Shown here one piece after another: positions 44,982 through 54,169 of a stretch of 64,000 nt of DNA. The notes beneath the pieces were generated by a model that had not been told where the DNA came from, did no database searches, and saw nothing but the letters and a program-made list of their open reading frames with translations. Every line of letters starts with the position of its first letter. Position 1 is the first letter of the stretch. The position numbers and the translations under genes are program-made. The DNA is from Microvirga flavescens. GTDB lineage: Bacteria > Pseudomonadota > Alphaproteobacteria > Rhizobiales > Beijerinckiaceae. The stretch is taken from assembly GCF_003290125.1 (NCBI RefSeq), contig NZ_QMKH01000001.1, positions 930,001 to 994,000 of the forward strand, written 5' to 3'.

Positions 44982-45157
44982 GGGATGCCCTCAATTCCTG
45001 CTCGATGAGGTTTTAGCCTAAGGCTCAGGCCGATTGTAGGGCCTTCGCGGCGCATTCCGCGGCAGGTGCGGCCTTCAGGCGAAAGTTTCCGAGGGATTTA
45101 TATTAACATTATATCATAATATATCTCATTGCAGATAACGTGAGACGAGGGAGAGCC

Positions 45158-46921
45158 ATGAGCGCGGGAGAGACGATTTTCACCTGGGAAGGCATCAGCC
45201 TGCCGTCTTACTGGGGGGGCAATTTTGCATCGTCCGGTGGGCAGGCCGCCATGGACCAGGTCAAGGCGACCGGCGCCAACTCCATCAGCCTCATTCCGAA
45301 CTTCTTCATGGCGGACCAGTTCAGCAACACCATGAAGCTGAATACGGGTGAGAGCGACACGCTCGCACAGGTCAGACAGGCCATTCTGGACAATGTCGCA
45401 CGCGGGTTGAACGTGGTTCTCAAGCCGCATGTGGAAACAGATAACAGGGTCTGGCGCGCACTGATCGAGCCGACCGATCCTGACCTCTGGTTCCAAAACT
45501 ACAAGGCCATGATGGTCGAATACGCGAAGGTCGCGCAGGAAGCCGGTGCCGCGATGCTCGTCATCGGCACTGAAATGAAAAGCATGAGCGGCCCGCGATA
45601 TACCGACAAGTGGGTCGACATCATCAACGCCGTTCGCGGCGTGTTCCACGGTGCGGTGACCTATGCCGCGACCGATGAGGAGGCGCTGGAGGTCCAGTTC
45701 TGGGACAAGCTCGATTACATCGGCGTCGATGCCTATTTCAGCATGACGGACAAGAACGATCCCACCGTCGACGAACTGGTCGATTCGTGGATCAAGCCAT
45801 CGACGGTGTGGGCGGCCAAGAACGTCTACGGCGATAAATCCGTCATCGATACGTGGAAAGACCTGTCGGAACTTTGGAACAAGAAGGTCATCTTCACGGA
45901 AATCGGCTATGGCAGCTATGACGGCGTGAACAAGAGCCCCGGCTGGATCGTCAGCGATGTCGTCGATGTGGGTGAACAGCGCGATTGCTACGAAGCGCTG
46001 TTCAAGGTGATGACCACCTATGGCGGGCAATGGCTCGATGGCGCTTTCCTGTGGAGCTACCAGACATTCGCGCACCCGGAGCCCGATATCGGACTGCCTC
46101 CGACCGATTACACGCCGCAGGACAAGCCGGCTCAAGCTGTCATCACGGCGGGCTACAGCAGCCCCGCCCATGTGGCAGGGCTGAATCGCGCGGGAACCGA
46201 TGCGAGCGACAGGCTCGACGGCGGCTACCACAACGACACGCTCGATGGTGCGAGTGGTGCCGATGTGTTGTGGGGCGGCGCCGGGCACGACGTTCTGATC
46301 GGCGGTTCCGGTGCCGACCGGATGACCGGCGGAAACGGCGACGATGTCTACTTCGTCGATGACGCCGGCGACATGGTTATCGAGGCGAGCAACGGCGGCG
46401 TCGATACCGTCAACACAATCATCAGCTACACGCTCGGCGCGGAAGCTGAGAACCTGACAGCATCCCGTGCGCCCGGGGGAACGTTCAAGGGCAATGCCTC
46501 TGCGAATGTCATCAAGGGCAGCCTTGGCAAGGACAAGATTTACGGCGGGTTCGGTGCCGACACCTTGAGCGGCGACAAGGGCAGGGACATCTTCGTCTTC
46601 GATACCAAGGTCGACCGGACGAAGTCGAATGTCGATACGATCACCGACTTTTCGGTGAAGGACGACACGATCTGGCTCTCGCGCAAGATCTTCAAGGCTC
46701 TTGGCAAGAAGGGCTCGGAGAAGAAACCGCTGGCGCTCGATGCCAGCAAATTCTGGATCGGGTCGAAAGCGCATGATGCCGATGACCGGCTCATCTACAA
46801 CAAGACCAAGGGCACGCTGTCTTACGATGCTGACGGCAATGGCAAAGGCGCCGCGGTTGTGATCGCAGTTCTGCCGAAGAAGTTGAAGACGATCTCGGAG
46901 AAGGACTTCTTCATCGTCTGA
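45158..46921 (+). CDS. GH113-like glycosidase fused to RTX calcium-binding repeats
   Basis: This is a secreted two-part protein of 587 residues with no Sec signal peptide. Residues 1-340 are a TIM-barrel glycosidase resembling family GH113 (beta-mannanase and relatives). LVIGTEMKSM holds Glu139 and KKVIFTEIGYGSYDGV holds Glu248, the expected acid/base and nucleophile. From about 347 come RTX repeats, including DVLWGGAGHDVLIGGSGADR and KIYGGFGADTLSGDKGRDI, then a C-terminal region of the type used for type I secretion. An AT-rich region at about 45100-45130 and a GAGGGAG site precede the start. No type I exporter genes are nearby. Substrate is likely a mannan-type or exopolysaccharide glycan. 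Confidence 0.85.
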   Translation: MSAGETIFTWEGISLPSYWGGNFASSGGQAAMDQVKATGANSISLIPNFFMADQFSNTMKLNTGESDTLAQVRQAILDNVARGLNVVLKPHVETDNRVWRALIEPTDPDLWFQNYKAMMVEYAKVAQEAGAAMLVIGTEMKSMSGPRYTDKWVDIINAVRGVFHGAVTYAATDEEALEVQFWDKLDYIGVDAYFSMTDKNDPTVDELVDSWIKPSTVWAAKNVYGDKSVIDTWKDLSELWNKKVIFTEIGYGSYDGVNKSPGWIVSDVVDVGEQRDCYEALFKVMTTYGGQWLDGAFLWSYQTFAHPEPDIGLPPTDYTPQDKPAQAVITAGYSSPAHVAGLNRAGTDASDRLDGGYHNDTLDGASGADVLWGGAGHDVLIGGSGADRMTGGNGDDVYFVDDAGDMVIEASNGGVDTVNTIISYTLGAEAENLTASRAPGGTFKGNASANVIKGSLGKDKIYGGFGADTLSGDKGRDIFVFDTKVDRTKSNVDTITDFSVKDDTIWLSRKIFKALGKKGSEKKPLALDASKFWIGSKAHDADDRLIYNKTKGTLSYDADGNGKGAAVVIAVLPKKLKTISEKDFFIV

Positions 46922-46925
46922 CCGT

Positions 46926-46957
46926 GCGAGGGTTTCTCCGCATGAAGCGGCCCTCGC
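46926..46957. terminator. Stem-loop between convergent genes
   Basis: GCGAGGG (46926-46932) pairs with CCCTCGC (46951-46957), with an inner stem CCGC/GCGG around ATGAA. It lies in the 43-base gap between the convergent glycosidase and Ldh stops. There is no T-run, so it may act as a Rho-assisted or simply a 3'-end-protecting hairpin for both transcripts. Confidence 0.55.
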
Positions 46958-46964
46958 GTCGCTT

Positions 46965-48071
46965 TCATACGAGCTTGAGGAACTTCGCCGTGTCGGGATC
47001 GACGGGAATCCCCAGCCTGCCACGCTCTTCCTTGACGCGCCATTCGCGGTCGCCGGGCGCGAGGATCGGCGCATCGGGCCGCGCGACGGGCGAGCCGCGC
47101 AGGCCCGACAGATATTGCGACATGAGCGCATCATAGATCGCGCGGGGGACAAACCGCTCCGGGTCGATGGCAAGGCAGAAATGGCCGATGTCGTGCCGCT
47201 GCCAGTTGCCGTCCTCCGGGTTCATCGGTGGTACGAGATGATCGGGCGTCGCACCGGTCAGGATCGCCGACAGAATCGTCACGAGACCTGCAAGGCCCGC
47301 GCCCTTGAAACCGAAATCACGTCCGCCGAGAGGCGTGAGCATTTCCGCGAGATCGGGATTGCGCGTCGGCACACCGTCGAGATCCGCCGTCACATCGGGT
47401 GGAAGCTCCCGTTGCAGCGAGCGATAGAGCAGAACTCTGTTATAAGGGATCGCCGAAGTCGCCATGTCGAGAAGCCAGGGCGCGGAGCCTGATACCGGCG
47501 CAGCGACAGCGATGGGGTTCGTTCCGTGAAAGCGGATCGTGCCGCCGTGAAGGGCGACAAGGGAATCGGCATTCGTTGTGGTGATCGCGATGAACCCGGC
47601 CTCTGCTCCCGCGAGTGCATAGGCCCCTGCCGCGCCATAATGCGTGGAATGCGCGATGCCGACCGCGCCGACGCCGCTCTCACGCGCGATCTCGCAGGCC
47701 AGCTCCATGCCCGCATAAGCCGCCCGGTGACCAAGTCCGTTATCGGCATCAAGCGTCGCGCTTGCTGCCGCCGTGCGCTTGATTTTGAGTGACGGCGTAC
47801 CGTTGATCTGCCCGCTTCTCAACGAATCCGCGTAGAATTCCGTCAGCCGGAAGCCGTGACTGTCGACGCCGATGCTCGAGGCGTGCAGCATCGCCCGCGT
47901 TGCCGCGCGAGCCGATTCCTTGTTCGCTCCTGCACCGGTCAAGGCTTCGAACGCCCGCGCCTCCAGAAGGGAAGCGGAAAAGCGCAGTTCTTCGATTCTC
48001 TGTCTGTCGGACAAGGCGCACTCCGAAAAATGTCTCGCGACTGCTTTTTCAGCGCACGCGCCGCTTTGCAA
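46965..48071 (-). CDS. Ldh/MDH2-family (malate/L-sulfolactate/ureidoglycolate-type) dehydrogenase
   Basis: This is a 368-residue NAD(P)-dependent dehydrogenase of the Ldh family. The family includes malate, (R)-sulfolactate, ureidoglycolate and delta-1-piperideine-2-carboxylate enzymes. ASSIGVDSHGFRLTEFYADS holds the catalytic His, VGIAHSTHYGAAGAYAL the second His pair, and TTTNADSLVALHGGTIRFHGTN and GGRDFGFKGAGLAGLVTILS are family blocks. A TTG at 48014 with GGAG six bases upstream is a possible truer start, since the first 19 residues are not conserved. The substrate cannot be fixed. Confidence 0.86.
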   Translation of the reverse strand: MQSGACAEKAVARHFSECALSDRQRIEELRFSASLLEARAFEALTGAGANKESARAATRAMLHASSIGVDSHGFRLTEFYADSLRSGQINGTPSLKIKRTAAASATLDADNGLGHRAAYAGMELACEIARESGVGAVGIAHSTHYGAAGAYALAGAEAGFIAITTTNADSLVALHGGTIRFHGTNPIAVAAPVSGSAPWLLDMATSAIPYNRVLLYRSLQRELPPDVTADLDGVPTRNPDLAEMLTPLGGRDFGFKGAGLAGLVTILSAILTGATPDHLVPPMNPEDGNWQRHDIGHFCLAIDPERFVPRAIYDALMSQYLSGLRGSPVARPDAPILAPGDREWRVKEERGRLGIPVDPDTAKFLKLV

Positions 48072-48152
48072 GAGACTTTATAAGAGTCCTGGCACAAGGT
48101 CGGCCGATATCGACGTCAAGAAATTCCCGGGGACGGACAAGGATCGGTCGCG

Positions 48153-48557
48153 CTACTCGGCCGGCATGCGGGCGGCGGCCTCATGCGCTGCGCGGCGCAG
48201 AACGGGGCTCTCATGGCCGTTCGCCAGATGCGCTTCGCTTTCCGTTACGCGCTTGATAGCGAGGCCCAGAAGCTTCGTCGATTCTGTTGCGTAATCGTGA
48301 AGCGTTTCCTGCATCCACTGCGAGTGAACTTCCATCGCATCGGCGGTGTTCTTGCAATCCATCATATCCCGCATCGTCTTGCTGTCCTTCAGCAAACGCT
48401 TCGATGCGAAATTCATGGCTTCCTGCTGCCAGGCCGCGGCCATGATCCACCACTCCTGCAGCGCTCCGACCATGACGCGGCTGTTCTCTGCCGTGGGGAA
48501 GGAAGCTGGCGCGCCGCGAATGTAATCCGCACTCTTGGCTCTTTTCTGCGCAGTCAT
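48153..48557 (-). CDS. Phasin-like protein
   Basis: This is a 134-residue, mostly helical, Met- and Ala-rich protein of the phasin (Phasin_2) type. Phasins coat polyhydroxyalkanoate granules in the cytosol. VMVGALQEWWIMAAAWQQEA and LLKDSKTMRDMMDCKNTADA are amphipathic blocks seen in that family, followed by ESTKLLGLAIKRV. The ATG at 48557 has a strong AGGAGG six bases upstream, which rules out the in-frame upstream start at 48635. No PHA synthase or depolymerase is near. The match is family-level only. Confidence 0.72.
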   Translation of the reverse strand: MTAQKRAKSADYIRGAPASFPTAENSRVMVGALQEWWIMAAAWQQEAMNFASKRLLKDSKTMRDMMDCKNTADAMEVHSQWMQETLHDYATESTKLLGLAIKRVTESEAHLANGHESPVLRRAAHEAAARMPAE

Positions 48558-48711
48558 GAAAATCCTCCTGCGAGTCGCAAAATGACATCGGTTGTCAAGA
48601 TGAACGCTCGCGCCCCGTGCAAGGCAGGCGAGCACAATGGTAACGCGTTGGCGGGAGGATCGGTCCCCGAATGACTTCTTTTATGTTGTCGCGCCCGACG
48701 CTGATGAGACG

Positions 48712-49518
48712 CTATCGCGTCCGCTCGATCAGCGAGATCGCGGCGGCAGGGTTGCGAATCTTGAAGCCGCTGATGACATACAGGAACACATCTTTCGGCG
48801 TTTCTTTCCCGGCCTCGTGTGCTGCCACGCTTTCCAGATCTTGCGGTACATTGCCTGAGGCCATGAGATGCGCGCGCTTGGCCCAGGTGTCGAGTTCGGC
48901 ATTGGAATAGCCGAGATCTTCCGTCTCGCGTGTTCCCATGATGCGGGCATAAACGAACGGCGCGGTGTTGTCTGCGATCTGCGGATAGTGGGAATCTCCC
49001 GCCAGAACGATGGCGATGCCGTGGTCGCGGGCGAGCGCGATGAAATCCGGTGTCCGGAAACTGTCGTGACGCACTTCGACGGCATGGCGAAGCGACAAGC
49101 CGTCGATGCTTTTCGGGAGAAGCTTGAGGAACTTCTCGAAATCGTCCGGATCGAATTTCTTGGTGGGTGCGAACTGCCAGTTGATCGGGCCGAGCTTTTT
49201 CTTCAGCTCCGTGACGCCGCTGGTGAGAAAGCGCTCGATGGAGCTGCCAGCCTCCGCCAGAACGCGCCGGTTGGTCGTAAAGCGCGGCCCTTTGAGAGAA
49301 AACACGAAGTCGTCGGGCGTTTCGGCGTGCCATTTGGCGAAGCTTTCCGGCTTCTGCGAACCGTAATAGGTGCCGTTGATCTCGATCGAAGTCAGCTGAC
49401 GGCTGGCATATTCCAGTTCGCGCTTCTGGGTGAGCCCCTGCGGATAGAACGTGCCGCGCCAGGGTTCGTAAGTCCAGCCGCCGATGCCGATGCGGATTTC
49501 GCCTTTGCCTTGCGCCAT
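48712..49518 (-). CDS. DUF72 family protein
   Basis: This 268-residue TIM-barrel-like protein belongs to DUF72 (YecE-like), with no established enzyme activity. IRIGIGGWTYEPWRGTFYPQ and YASRQLTSIEINGTYYGSQK are the N-terminal blocks, then SLKGPRFTTNRR and EVRHDSF in the middle. The conserved Trp, Tyr and His residues suggest a catalytic pocket. It stands between two monocistronic minus-strand genes with no functional link seen. Confidence 0.9.
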   Translation of the reverse strand: MAQGKGEIRIGIGGWTYEPWRGTFYPQGLTQKRELEYASRQLTSIEINGTYYGSQKPESFAKWHAETPDDFVFSLKGPRFTTNRRVLAEAGSSIERFLTSGVTELKKKLGPINWQFAPTKKFDPDDFEKFLKLLPKSIDGLSLRHAVEVRHDSFRTPDFIALARDHGIAIVLAGDSHYPQIADNTAPFVYARIMGTRETEDLGYSNAELDTWAKRAHLMASGNVPQDLESVAAHEAGKETPKDVFLYVISGFKIRNPAAAISLIERTR

Positions 49519-49600
49519 GGATGGGCCCTTCTTGCAGTTGGTCCGCCGCCAGCGGATCGCGCGGAATGTGCCGTTGAAGGTAGCAACTTTTTCTTCCGGG

Positions 49601-50059
49601 TCATCCCCGGGCGAAGGTGCCGATCAGCCCCGCCGAGGCGGTGGCGTAGGGCCGCGCCTGGGCAACGACATCCGCGCCCTTGGCCGAGGGCGAAAGGTCG
49701 GGGATCATGCGATCCAGGGCCATCAGTCGGAAGTGATATCGATGCGGCCTGTCTCCGTGCGGAGGGCACGGGCCGTTGTATCCGGGGTGTCCGAAGTCGT
49801 TGACCGCCTGCCGGAAGGTCTTGCCGGCGCTGGACGCCGCGTCTTCCTCAAGGCCCGGCAGATCCGGCGGAATGTTGAAAGCGACCCAATGGCAGAAGAC
49901 CCGGCGTGGCGCATCGGGATCTTCGCAGGCAAGCAGTAGCGAGACTGTGCCCGCCGGGATCCCGTCCCAGACAAAGGGCGGCGACAGATCCTCGCCCTCG
50001 CAGGTGTAGCGCCGGGGGATGGAATCACCATCGGAGAATGCGGGGCTCGTCAGTTTCAT
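49601..50059 (-). CDS. YbhB/YbcL family (RKIP/PEBP-like) protein
   Basis: This 152-residue protein has the phosphatidylethanolamine-binding fold, as in YbhB and YbcL. KLTSPAFSDGDSIPRRYTCE is the usual start, followed by LACEDPDAPRRVFCHWVAFN, with the conserved DPDAP and HW anion-binding residues, and YNGPCPPHGDRPHRYHF. Bacterial members have no agreed role; some are thought to bind small ligands. No signal peptide is present. It is a single gene on the minus strand. Confidence 0.92.
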   Translation of the reverse strand: MKLTSPAFSDGDSIPRRYTCEGEDLSPPFVWDGIPAGTVSLLLACEDPDAPRRVFCHWVAFNIPPDLPGLEEDAASSAGKTFRQAVNDFGHPGYNGPCPPHGDRPHRYHFRLMALDRMIPDLSPSAKGADVVAQARPYATASAGLIGTFARG

Positions 50060-50157
50060 GGGCCGCCTCCCGTTTGGACGTCAGGAGACTAACATCGGAC
50101 AAGTCCTGCCCTTTGATGTTTCTCAAGCGAGTAAGGGCGCGCCCTGAAGCTTTTGGC

Positions 50158-51255
50158 TCAGAAGACCTTGTGAACCCAGCTGTGCGGGTCGGCGGCGCGG
50201 CCACGCTGGATGTCGACGAGGGTGTTGCGCAATTCCTCTGTCCGCGCGCCCGAGCGTCCATTGCCGATCGTGAATTCGCCATCGCGGCCCTTCACCGTGC
50301 CGATCGGCGTCAGAACCGCTGCGGTGCCGCAGGCGAAGGCTTCCCGCAGGCGGCCGCTGGCGGCATCGGCACGCCATTGATCGAGGGAATAAGGCTCCTC
50401 ACGAACCGTGATTCCCTTATCCTTCGCGAGAGCGAGAACCGATGCGCGCGTAATGCCCGGCAGGATCGTGCCGCCGAGCGGCGGCGTAGTCATGGAGCCG
50501 TCCTCGAAGAGGAAAAAGACGTTCATGCCACCAAGCTCCTCGATCCAGCGCCGCTCGACGGCGTCGAGAAACACGACCTGATCGCAGCCGTTGCGGCTGG
50601 CTTCGGCTTGGGCCACCAGGCTCGCGGCATAGTTGCCACCGCACTTGGCCGCGCCCGTGCCGCCGGGGGCGGCGCGCGTGTAGTTCTCAGAGACCCACAC
50701 AGAAACCGCATCGGCCTGCGTCTTGAAATAGGCGCCGACGGACGAGGCGATGACGATGAACAGGTATTCCGACGATGGCCTGACGCCAAGGAAGGCCTCG
50801 TTCGCGAACATGAAAGGCCGCAGGTAAAGGCTTCCGTCGCCCTCCGGAATCCAGTCGCGGTCGATGCTGACGACCTGGTCGAGCGCTTCGAGGAACAGAG
50901 CTTCTGGCAGGATCGGCATGGCCAGGCGCTCGGCGGATTTCTGGAAGCGGCGAGCATTTTCCTCCGGCCGGAACAGCGTCGCCCCGCCATCGGCGGTGCG
51001 ATAGGCCTTCAGCCCTTCGAAAATTTCCTGCGCGTAGTGCAGAACGGCGGCGGCGGGGTCCATCGGAATCGGCCCGCGCGGCTCGATCTTCGCATCATGC
51101 CAGCCCTTGCCTTCGGTGTAGCGGATGGTCGCCATATGGTCGGTGAATACCCGCCCGAAGCCCGGATTGCGCAACAATTCGGCGCGTTGTTCTGGGGCGA
51201 CCGGGGAAGGGTGCGGTTGGCGAGCAAAGTGAAGGGGCTGGGTCGTCTGGGACAT
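50158..51255 (-). CDS. ilvE: Branched-chain amino acid aminotransferase
   Basis: This PLP enzyme, 365 residues, carries out the last step of leucine, isoleucine and valine synthesis and the first of their breakdown. GGTGAAKCGGNYAASLVAQA holds the PLP lysine near residue 202, YAQEIFEGLKAYRTADGG is the conserved substrate region, and LGGTILPGITRASVLALAKD the fold IV block. It is of the longer eukaryote-like type (BCAT type II). The ATG at 51255 is preferred to the one at 51288 because family members start near MSQTTQ and it has a GAG spaced by seven bases. Confidence 0.93.
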   Translation of the reverse strand: MSQTTQPLHFARQPHPSPVAPEQRAELLRNPGFGRVFTDHMATIRYTEGKGWHDAKIEPRGPIPMDPAAAVLHYAQEIFEGLKAYRTADGGATLFRPEENARRFQKSAERLAMPILPEALFLEALDQVVSIDRDWIPEGDGSLYLRPFMFANEAFLGVRPSSEYLFIVIASSVGAYFKTQADAVSVWVSENYTRAAPGGTGAAKCGGNYAASLVAQAEASRNGCDQVVFLDAVERRWIEELGGMNVFFLFEDGSMTTPPLGGTILPGITRASVLALAKDKGITVREEPYSLDQWRADAASGRLREAFACGTAAVLTPIGTVKGRDGEFTIGNGRSGARTEELRNTLVDIQRGRAADPHSWVHKVF

Positions 51256-51411
51256 GGTTTTCTCGGATTCGGTCAAAGAGCCCGACATCGGATGATCTGG
51301 AACGTCGGGCGCAGTCCGGAACTTCAGGGCTCCGGCTGTCGGCGCGAACTTTAGACGGTCAGCTACCTGTGCCGCAAGCGGCGATGACTAAAGTCTCTGG
51401 TATCTCGGCGT

Positions 51412-51813
51412 TCACCTACGGCCGTCCGTGAATTGAATGAGATCCCATAGATTGCCGTACAGGTCCTCGAACACGGCGACGATGCCGTAGGGGGCCAGTT
51501 TCGGCTCGCGCACGAACCTGATGCCAACCTCGACCATAGCAGCGTAATCCCGATGAAAGTCGTCTGTTCGAAGGAACAGGAAGATGCGGCCACCCGCCTG
51601 ATTGCCGATAAACGGTTCCTGCTGAGGGGTGGCCGCGCGCGCCAGAAGCAGCGATGTCGTTCCATCGCCAGGAGGGCGAACCACGACCCAGCGCTTGTCC
51701 TGTTCCGGTTGATATGTGTCCTCGACCAGTTCGAACCGCAGACGGTTGACATAAAAGTCGATGGCTTCGTCGTAGTCGCGAACCACAAGCGCGACATGCG
51801 CAATACTCTGCAT
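51412..51813 (-). CDS. VOC-superfamily (glyoxalase-like) protein
   Basis: This 133-residue protein has the vicinal-oxygen-chelate fold. SIAHVALVVRDYDEAIDFYV is the first metal-ligand strand, with the His ligand, and VFEDLYGNLWDLIQFTDGRR is the C-terminal strand. The second half, with FRDYAAMVEVG-like sequence, suggests a complete dyad of beta-alpha-beta units. It may be a glyoxalase, dioxygenase or resistance protein; the substrate is unclear. It lies just upstream (in its own direction) of the aminotransferase, 54 bases after the MarR stop. Confidence 0.85.
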   Translation of the reverse strand: MQSIAHVALVVRDYDEAIDFYVNRLRFELVEDTYQPEQDKRWVVVRPPGDGTTSLLLARAATPQQEPFIGNQAGGRIFLFLRTDDFHRDYAAMVEVGIRFVREPKLAPYGIVAVFEDLYGNLWDLIQFTDGRR

Positions 51814-51867
51814 TAGACCGATTTCCCCCGTTTTTCCGCATTATGTCAGCTGGCTGAGACGCATGCC

Positions 51868-52308
51868 TCATTCAGCCGGTGTGAGGTTCTCCTCAAGCCG
51901 GTCGAGCGCGGCAAGAAGCGCACGGGCGTCCGGCCCAAGCATTTTGAGAATACGCTCCTCAAAAGCTACGGCGCGCGGAATGATATCGGCATAGGTGCGG
52001 CGGCCAAGGGAGGTCAGGCTCAGGATCTCCTCGCGGCGGTCCAGCGGGCTCTCTCGCCGCTTCAGCCAGCGCCGTTCTTCCAGAGCCTTGGCGGCGCGGC
52101 TCACCTTCGTCTTGTGCATCGACGAATGCCGCCCGATGTCCTTCGCGCTCATTTCCTCGAACTGTCCCAGGGTCGCGAGCACACGCCACTCGGGAACGGT
52201 CAGATCGTGATGGCGGCCATAGACCGCTTTGAACTCTTGTGAAACGGCCGTGCTGATGCGGTTCAGCCGGTATGGCAGGAAGTGTTCGAGCTCGAGCTTT
52301 TTCATCAT
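51868..52308 (-). CDS. MarR-family regulator (HmgR-like)
   Basis: This 146-residue regulator has the MarR winged-helix fold. LTVPEWRVLATLGQFEEMSA, DIGRHSSMHKTKVSRAAKAL and ESPLDRREEILSLTSLGRRT are the usual blocks. Divergence from hmgA with a palindromic site between them suggests it represses homogentisate dioxygenase, as HmgR does, responding to homogentisate or a related aromatic acid. Two adjacent ATG codons at 52308 and 52305 are both usable. Its identity as HmgR is an inference from position. Confidence 0.85.
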   Translation of the reverse strand: MMKKLELEHFLPYRLNRISTAVSQEFKAVYGRHHDLTVPEWRVLATLGQFEEMSAKDIGRHSSMHKTKVSRAAKALEERRWLKRRESPLDRREEILSLTSLGRRTYADIIPRAVAFEERILKMLGPDARALLAALDRLEENLTPAE

Positions 52309-52314
52309 GTTGTT

Positions 52315-52346
52315 AGTTACAAAAATGACAGTTACAAATGCAACTG
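52315..52346. promoter_or_regulatory. Candidate MarR/HmgR operator
   Basis: CAGTT and AACTG (52329-52346) make a perfect inverted repeat around ACAAATGC. The sequence AGTTACAAA occurs twice, at 52315 and 52330, 15 bases apart, in direct orientation. The cluster lies between the MarR start and the hmgA start, at the place expected for a repressor of both. Confidence 0.6.
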
Positions 52347-52364
52347 TTTTTGGAGGTCGCGATC

Positions 52365-53723
52365 ATGAACGTGCATGAACCCGTATCGCCCACGCAGACC
52401 AAGACGGACATCGTGAGCGCCATTCAGGCCGGCTACATGTCTGGCTTCGGCAATGGTTTCGAAACAGAGGCACTTCCCGGCGCGCTTCCCCTTGGGCGCA
52501 ACTCGCCGCAAAGGTGCGCTTACGGTCTTTATGCGGAGCAGCTGAGCGGATCGCCCTTCACTGCGCCGCGCACAACCAACGAGCGGTCCTGGCTCTACCG
52601 CATTCGCCCGACGGTGACCCATTGGGGACAGTTCAAGAAGGCGGATATCGGGCTGTGGCGGACGGCTCCCGCGCCCGAGGTGGAGGTGCCGATTGCGCCG
52701 ATGCGTTGGGATCCGATTCCGCTCCCGAACGAATCCGTGTCGTTCCTTGAAGGCATTCGCACCATCACCACGGCGGGGGATGCCGGCACGCAGGCGGGAA
52801 TGGGATCGCATGTCTATCTCGTCACCCGCTCGATGGAGGACGAGTACTTCTACAATGCCGATGGCGAATTGCTGTTCGTGCCGCAGCAGGGGGACCTGCG
52901 CCTCTCGACCGAGTTCGGCGTCATCGACGTCGAGCCCGGCGAGATCGCGGTGATTCCGCGCGGCGTGAAAATCCGTGTCGAGCTGCGGAATGGGCCGGCG
53001 CGCGGCTATCTCTGCGAGAATTACGGCGGCGCTTTCACGCTGCCAGAGCGTGGGCCCATCGGGGCCAACTGCCTCGCCAACCCGCGCGACTTCCTCACGC
53101 CCGTCGCGGCTTATGAGGACAAGGACGCGTCTTCGAAGATGTATGTGAAGTGGTGCGGCACGCTCTGGGTCGCCGACATGGATCACTCGCCGCTCGATGT
53201 CGTGGCGTGGCACGGCAACTACGCGCCTTACAAGTACGACCTACGCCGCTACTCGCCGGTCGGGCCGATCCTTTACGACCATGCCGATCCGTCGATCTTC
53301 ACGGTGCTGACCTCGCCGTCGGAGACGCCCGGCACCGCCAATATCGACTTCGTGATCTTCCCGGATCGCTGGATGGTGGCGGAGAACACCTTCCGCCCGC
53401 CGTGGTACCACATGAACGTGATGAGCGAGTTCATGGGGCTGATCTATGGCGTGTATGACGCCAAGCCCGGCGGCGGCTTCGTGCCCGGAGGCATTTCGCT
53501 GCACAACACCATGCTGCCGCATGGGCCGGACGTGGAAGCGTTCGAGAAGGCAAGCAGCGTCGAGTTGAAGCCTCACAAACTGGAGGGCACGATGGCCTTC
53601 ATGTTCGAGACGCGCTTCCCGCAGCGGGTCACTGCCTTTGCCGCCGGCACCGAAGTGTTGCAGAAGGATTACGGTGCTTATGGGCACAAGCTGCAGAAGC
53701 ACTTCAATCCGAACAAGAGATAA
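52365..53723 (+). CDS. hmgA: Homogentisate 1,2-dioxygenase
   Basis: This iron(II) dioxygenase, 452 residues, opens the ring of homogentisate to maleylacetoacetate in tyrosine and phenylalanine breakdown. [20 protein letters not shown] is the signature near the N-terminus, [19 protein letters not shown] holds the His and Glu iron ligands, and [16 protein letters not shown] the third ligand. The length matches the family. The ATG at 52365 has GGAGG eight bases upstream; an earlier in-frame ATG at 52338 would sit inside the operator. The later pathway genes (maiA, fahA) are not in this window. Confidence 0.97.
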   Translation: MNVHEPVSPTQTKTDIVSAIQAGYMSGFGNGFETEALPGALPLGRNSPQRCAYGLYAEQLSGSPFTAPRTTNERSWLYRIRPTVTHWGQFKKADIGLWRTAPAPEVEVPIAPMRWDPIPLPNESVSFLEGIRTITTAGDAGTQAGMGSHVYLVTRSMEDEYFYNADGELLFVPQQGDLRLSTEFGVIDVEPGEIAVIPRGVKIRVELRNGPARGYLCENYGGAFTLPERGPIGANCLANPRDFLTPVAAYEDKDASSKMYVKWCGTLWVADMDHSPLDVVAWHGNYAPYKYDLRRYSPVGPILYDHADPSIFTVLTSPSETPGTANIDFVIFPDRWMVAENTFRPPWYHMNVMSEFMGLIYGVYDAKPGGGFVPGGISLHNTMLPHGPDVEAFEKASSVELKPHKLEGTMAFMFETRFPQRVTAFAAGTEVLQKDYGAYGHKLQKHFNPNKR

Positions 53724-53811
53724 GCGGAACGATCTTACCCGTTGGCGAAATCCCGCCTGGAAAGAGCTTGGGCTGTGTGGGATCGTGATCCCCTTTGCCC
53801 TCCCAAATAAG

Positions 53812-53845
53812 AACACCCCTGACGAGAGATCTCGTCAGGGGTGTT
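53812..53845. terminator. Strong stem-loop downstream of hmgA
   Basis: AACACCCCTGACGAG (53812-53826) pairs perfectly with CTCGTCAGGGGTGTT (53831-53845) across the loop AGAT, a 15-bp stem. There is no T-run on the hmgA strand; on the opposite strand the stem is followed by TTCTTATTT. It lies 88 bases after the hmgA stop and is likely the end signal or 3'-stabilising structure of that transcript. Confidence 0.75.
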
Positions 53846-53980
53846 GCGGTATTGCCGTTGCGTCTTGTGCTTACGGAAGCTCGGAGTTTTTCACTTTCTT
53901 GGGCGCGATGCCGCGCAGGAACTTAAGACGCGACCTTCATTCAGTGAAGCGTGCTATACTTGTCTGAGGTTTCAAGATCC

Positions 53981-54010
53981 GCCTTTGCTTCATTATAATG
54001 AAGCAAAGGC
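53981..54010. promoter_or_regulatory. Perfect 30-bp palindrome (TTCA-N6-TGAA site A)
   Basis: The 15-base arms (GCCTTTGCTTCATTA and its exact complement) meet without a spacer. The core TTCATTATAATGAA at 53989-54002 matches two further sites at 58175-58188 and 58296-58309. It lies 356 bases upstream of the peptide-binding-protein gene. It is read as an operator for a dimeric regulator; a transcription terminator is less likely because no gene ends here. Confidence 0.7.
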
Positions 54011-54149
54011 GAGCGCTCAATTGAAGAACATTGACTGCCGCGCAAGACAGCTAACTATCTAAGAATAATTACTTTTCCTAAAAACACGCCTCAAAATGAG
54101 AATTTTTCGGGCGGGTTCTCCGCTGAAATCAGCTTGTGTGTTTTTTAAA

Positions 54150-54169
54150 AAAATGAAATCCTTCATTTT
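54150..54169. promoter_or_regulatory. Inverted repeat upstream of the peptide-binding protein
   Basis: AAAATGAA (54150-54157) pairs perfectly with TTCATTTT (54162-54169) across ATCC. The polarity (TGAA then TTCA) is opposite to sites A to C, so it may bind a different factor or form a hairpin in the leader. It is preceded by a run of T and A. Confidence 0.4.

Noticed and set aside
45098..47173. Large open frame on the minus strand opposite the RTX glycosidase
   Set aside because: The plus-strand gene has motifs, repeats and a ribosome-binding site; the antisense frame has none.
53981..54010. Perfect palindrome as a transposon end
   Set aside because: No second copy in inverted orientation at a distance, no target-site duplication and no transposase; the shared core with sites B and C favours an operator.
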